Under the pieces are notes generated by a model. The model was not told where the DNA came from. It saw only the letters and a program-made list of their open reading frames with translations, and made no database searches. From positions 1 through 56,685 of the forward strand of contig NZ_PYWX01000018.1 of the NCBI RefSeq assembly GCF_003031675.1: DNA of 56,685 nt. Direction: 5' to 3'. Source of the stretch: Pseudomonas palleroniana (GTDB lineage: Bacteria; Pseudomonadota; Gammaproteobacteria; Pseudomonadales; Pseudomonadaceae). Below, in pieces: positions 56,572 to 56,685 of this stretch (its first letter is position 1; each line of letters begins with the position of its first letter). A program made the translations under genes and the position numbers.

Positions 56572-56662
56572 CTGTGGGAGGGGGCTTGCTCCCGATAGCG
56601 GTGTGCCAGTCAGCAGTTTATCGACTGACCCACCGCTATCGGGAGCAAGCCCCCTCCCACAG
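56572..56662. repeat. REP doublet (inverted pair)
   Basis: CTGTGGGAGGGGGCTTGCTC at 56572 and its complement ending at 56662. The arms pair over about 32 bases, including the GATAGCGGTG that follows the core. Same class as the doublets at 4881 and 1248. Confidence 0.9.
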
Positions 56663-56685
56663 TGACAGCGTTAAGCCTTAACTGA

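Overview
The window looks like a chromosomal segment of a fluorescens-group Pseudomonas. The evidence is the gltA / sdhCDAB / sucAB-lpdG-sucCD / brnQ / htpG / fabBA / gpsA / sixA gene order (as I recall it, close to the P. aeruginosa PA1580-PA1623 region), the betX-yjcH-actP trio, and many REP palindromes of the GTGGGAG-GGGGCTTGCTCCC type. Most of the DNA is core metabolism. No rRNA, tRNA, CRISPR array, plasmid or prophage genes were seen.

Left edge (1-1303): an IS110-family element sits inside a REP doublet. The DNA upstream of its recombinase folds into a two-lobed RNA whose internal loops match, base for base, the REP target on one side and the joined ends of the element on the other. This is the architecture expected of an IS110 bridge RNA. 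Then come a TetR/YcdC-type repressor, an mlaA-alpha/beta hydrolase pair with overlapping ends, a small membrane protein, a membrane-anchored GH17 glucan enzyme, and betX (glycine-betaine binding protein) followed by yjcH-actP (acetate uptake).

TCA-cycle block (9.9-25.3 kb): a four-copy, 154-bp-period palindromic array, whose spacers carry a mutated copy of the gltA 3' end, lies downstream of gltA. gltA and sdhCDAB are divergent from a 362-bp region with two good sigma70-like promoters. sdhCDAB, sucAB, lpdG and sucCD encode succinate dehydrogenase, 2-oxoglutarate dehydrogenase and succinyl-CoA synthetase. A BrnQ branched-chain amino-acid carrier follows.

25.5-34 kb: a DUF599 membrane protein, a small Ala-rich lipoprotein, two overlapping hotdog thioesterase genes, htpG with a sigma32-like promoter starting at the end of the preceding gene, a dienelactone-hydrolase-like gene, pirin, OsmC, and fabA-fabB for unsaturated fatty acids.

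34-39 kb: a tightly packed three-gene unit encodes a TonB-dependent receptor, a periplasmic ABC-type binding protein and a hybrid histidine kinase. It spans both membranes and could be a trans-envelope sensing system.

39-56.7 kb: gpsA, a DUF4389 protein, sixA, an acyl-CoA ligase preceded by a 22-bp near-perfect palindrome, a thioesterase, two alpha/beta hydrolases, an 18-codon coupled leader ORF plus a DUF4892 protein, an AI-2E-family transporter, a two-component system, pyrF, two oxidoreductases, a MocR regulator, an HBM-type chemoreceptor, an alpha/beta hydrolase and a terminal REP doublet.
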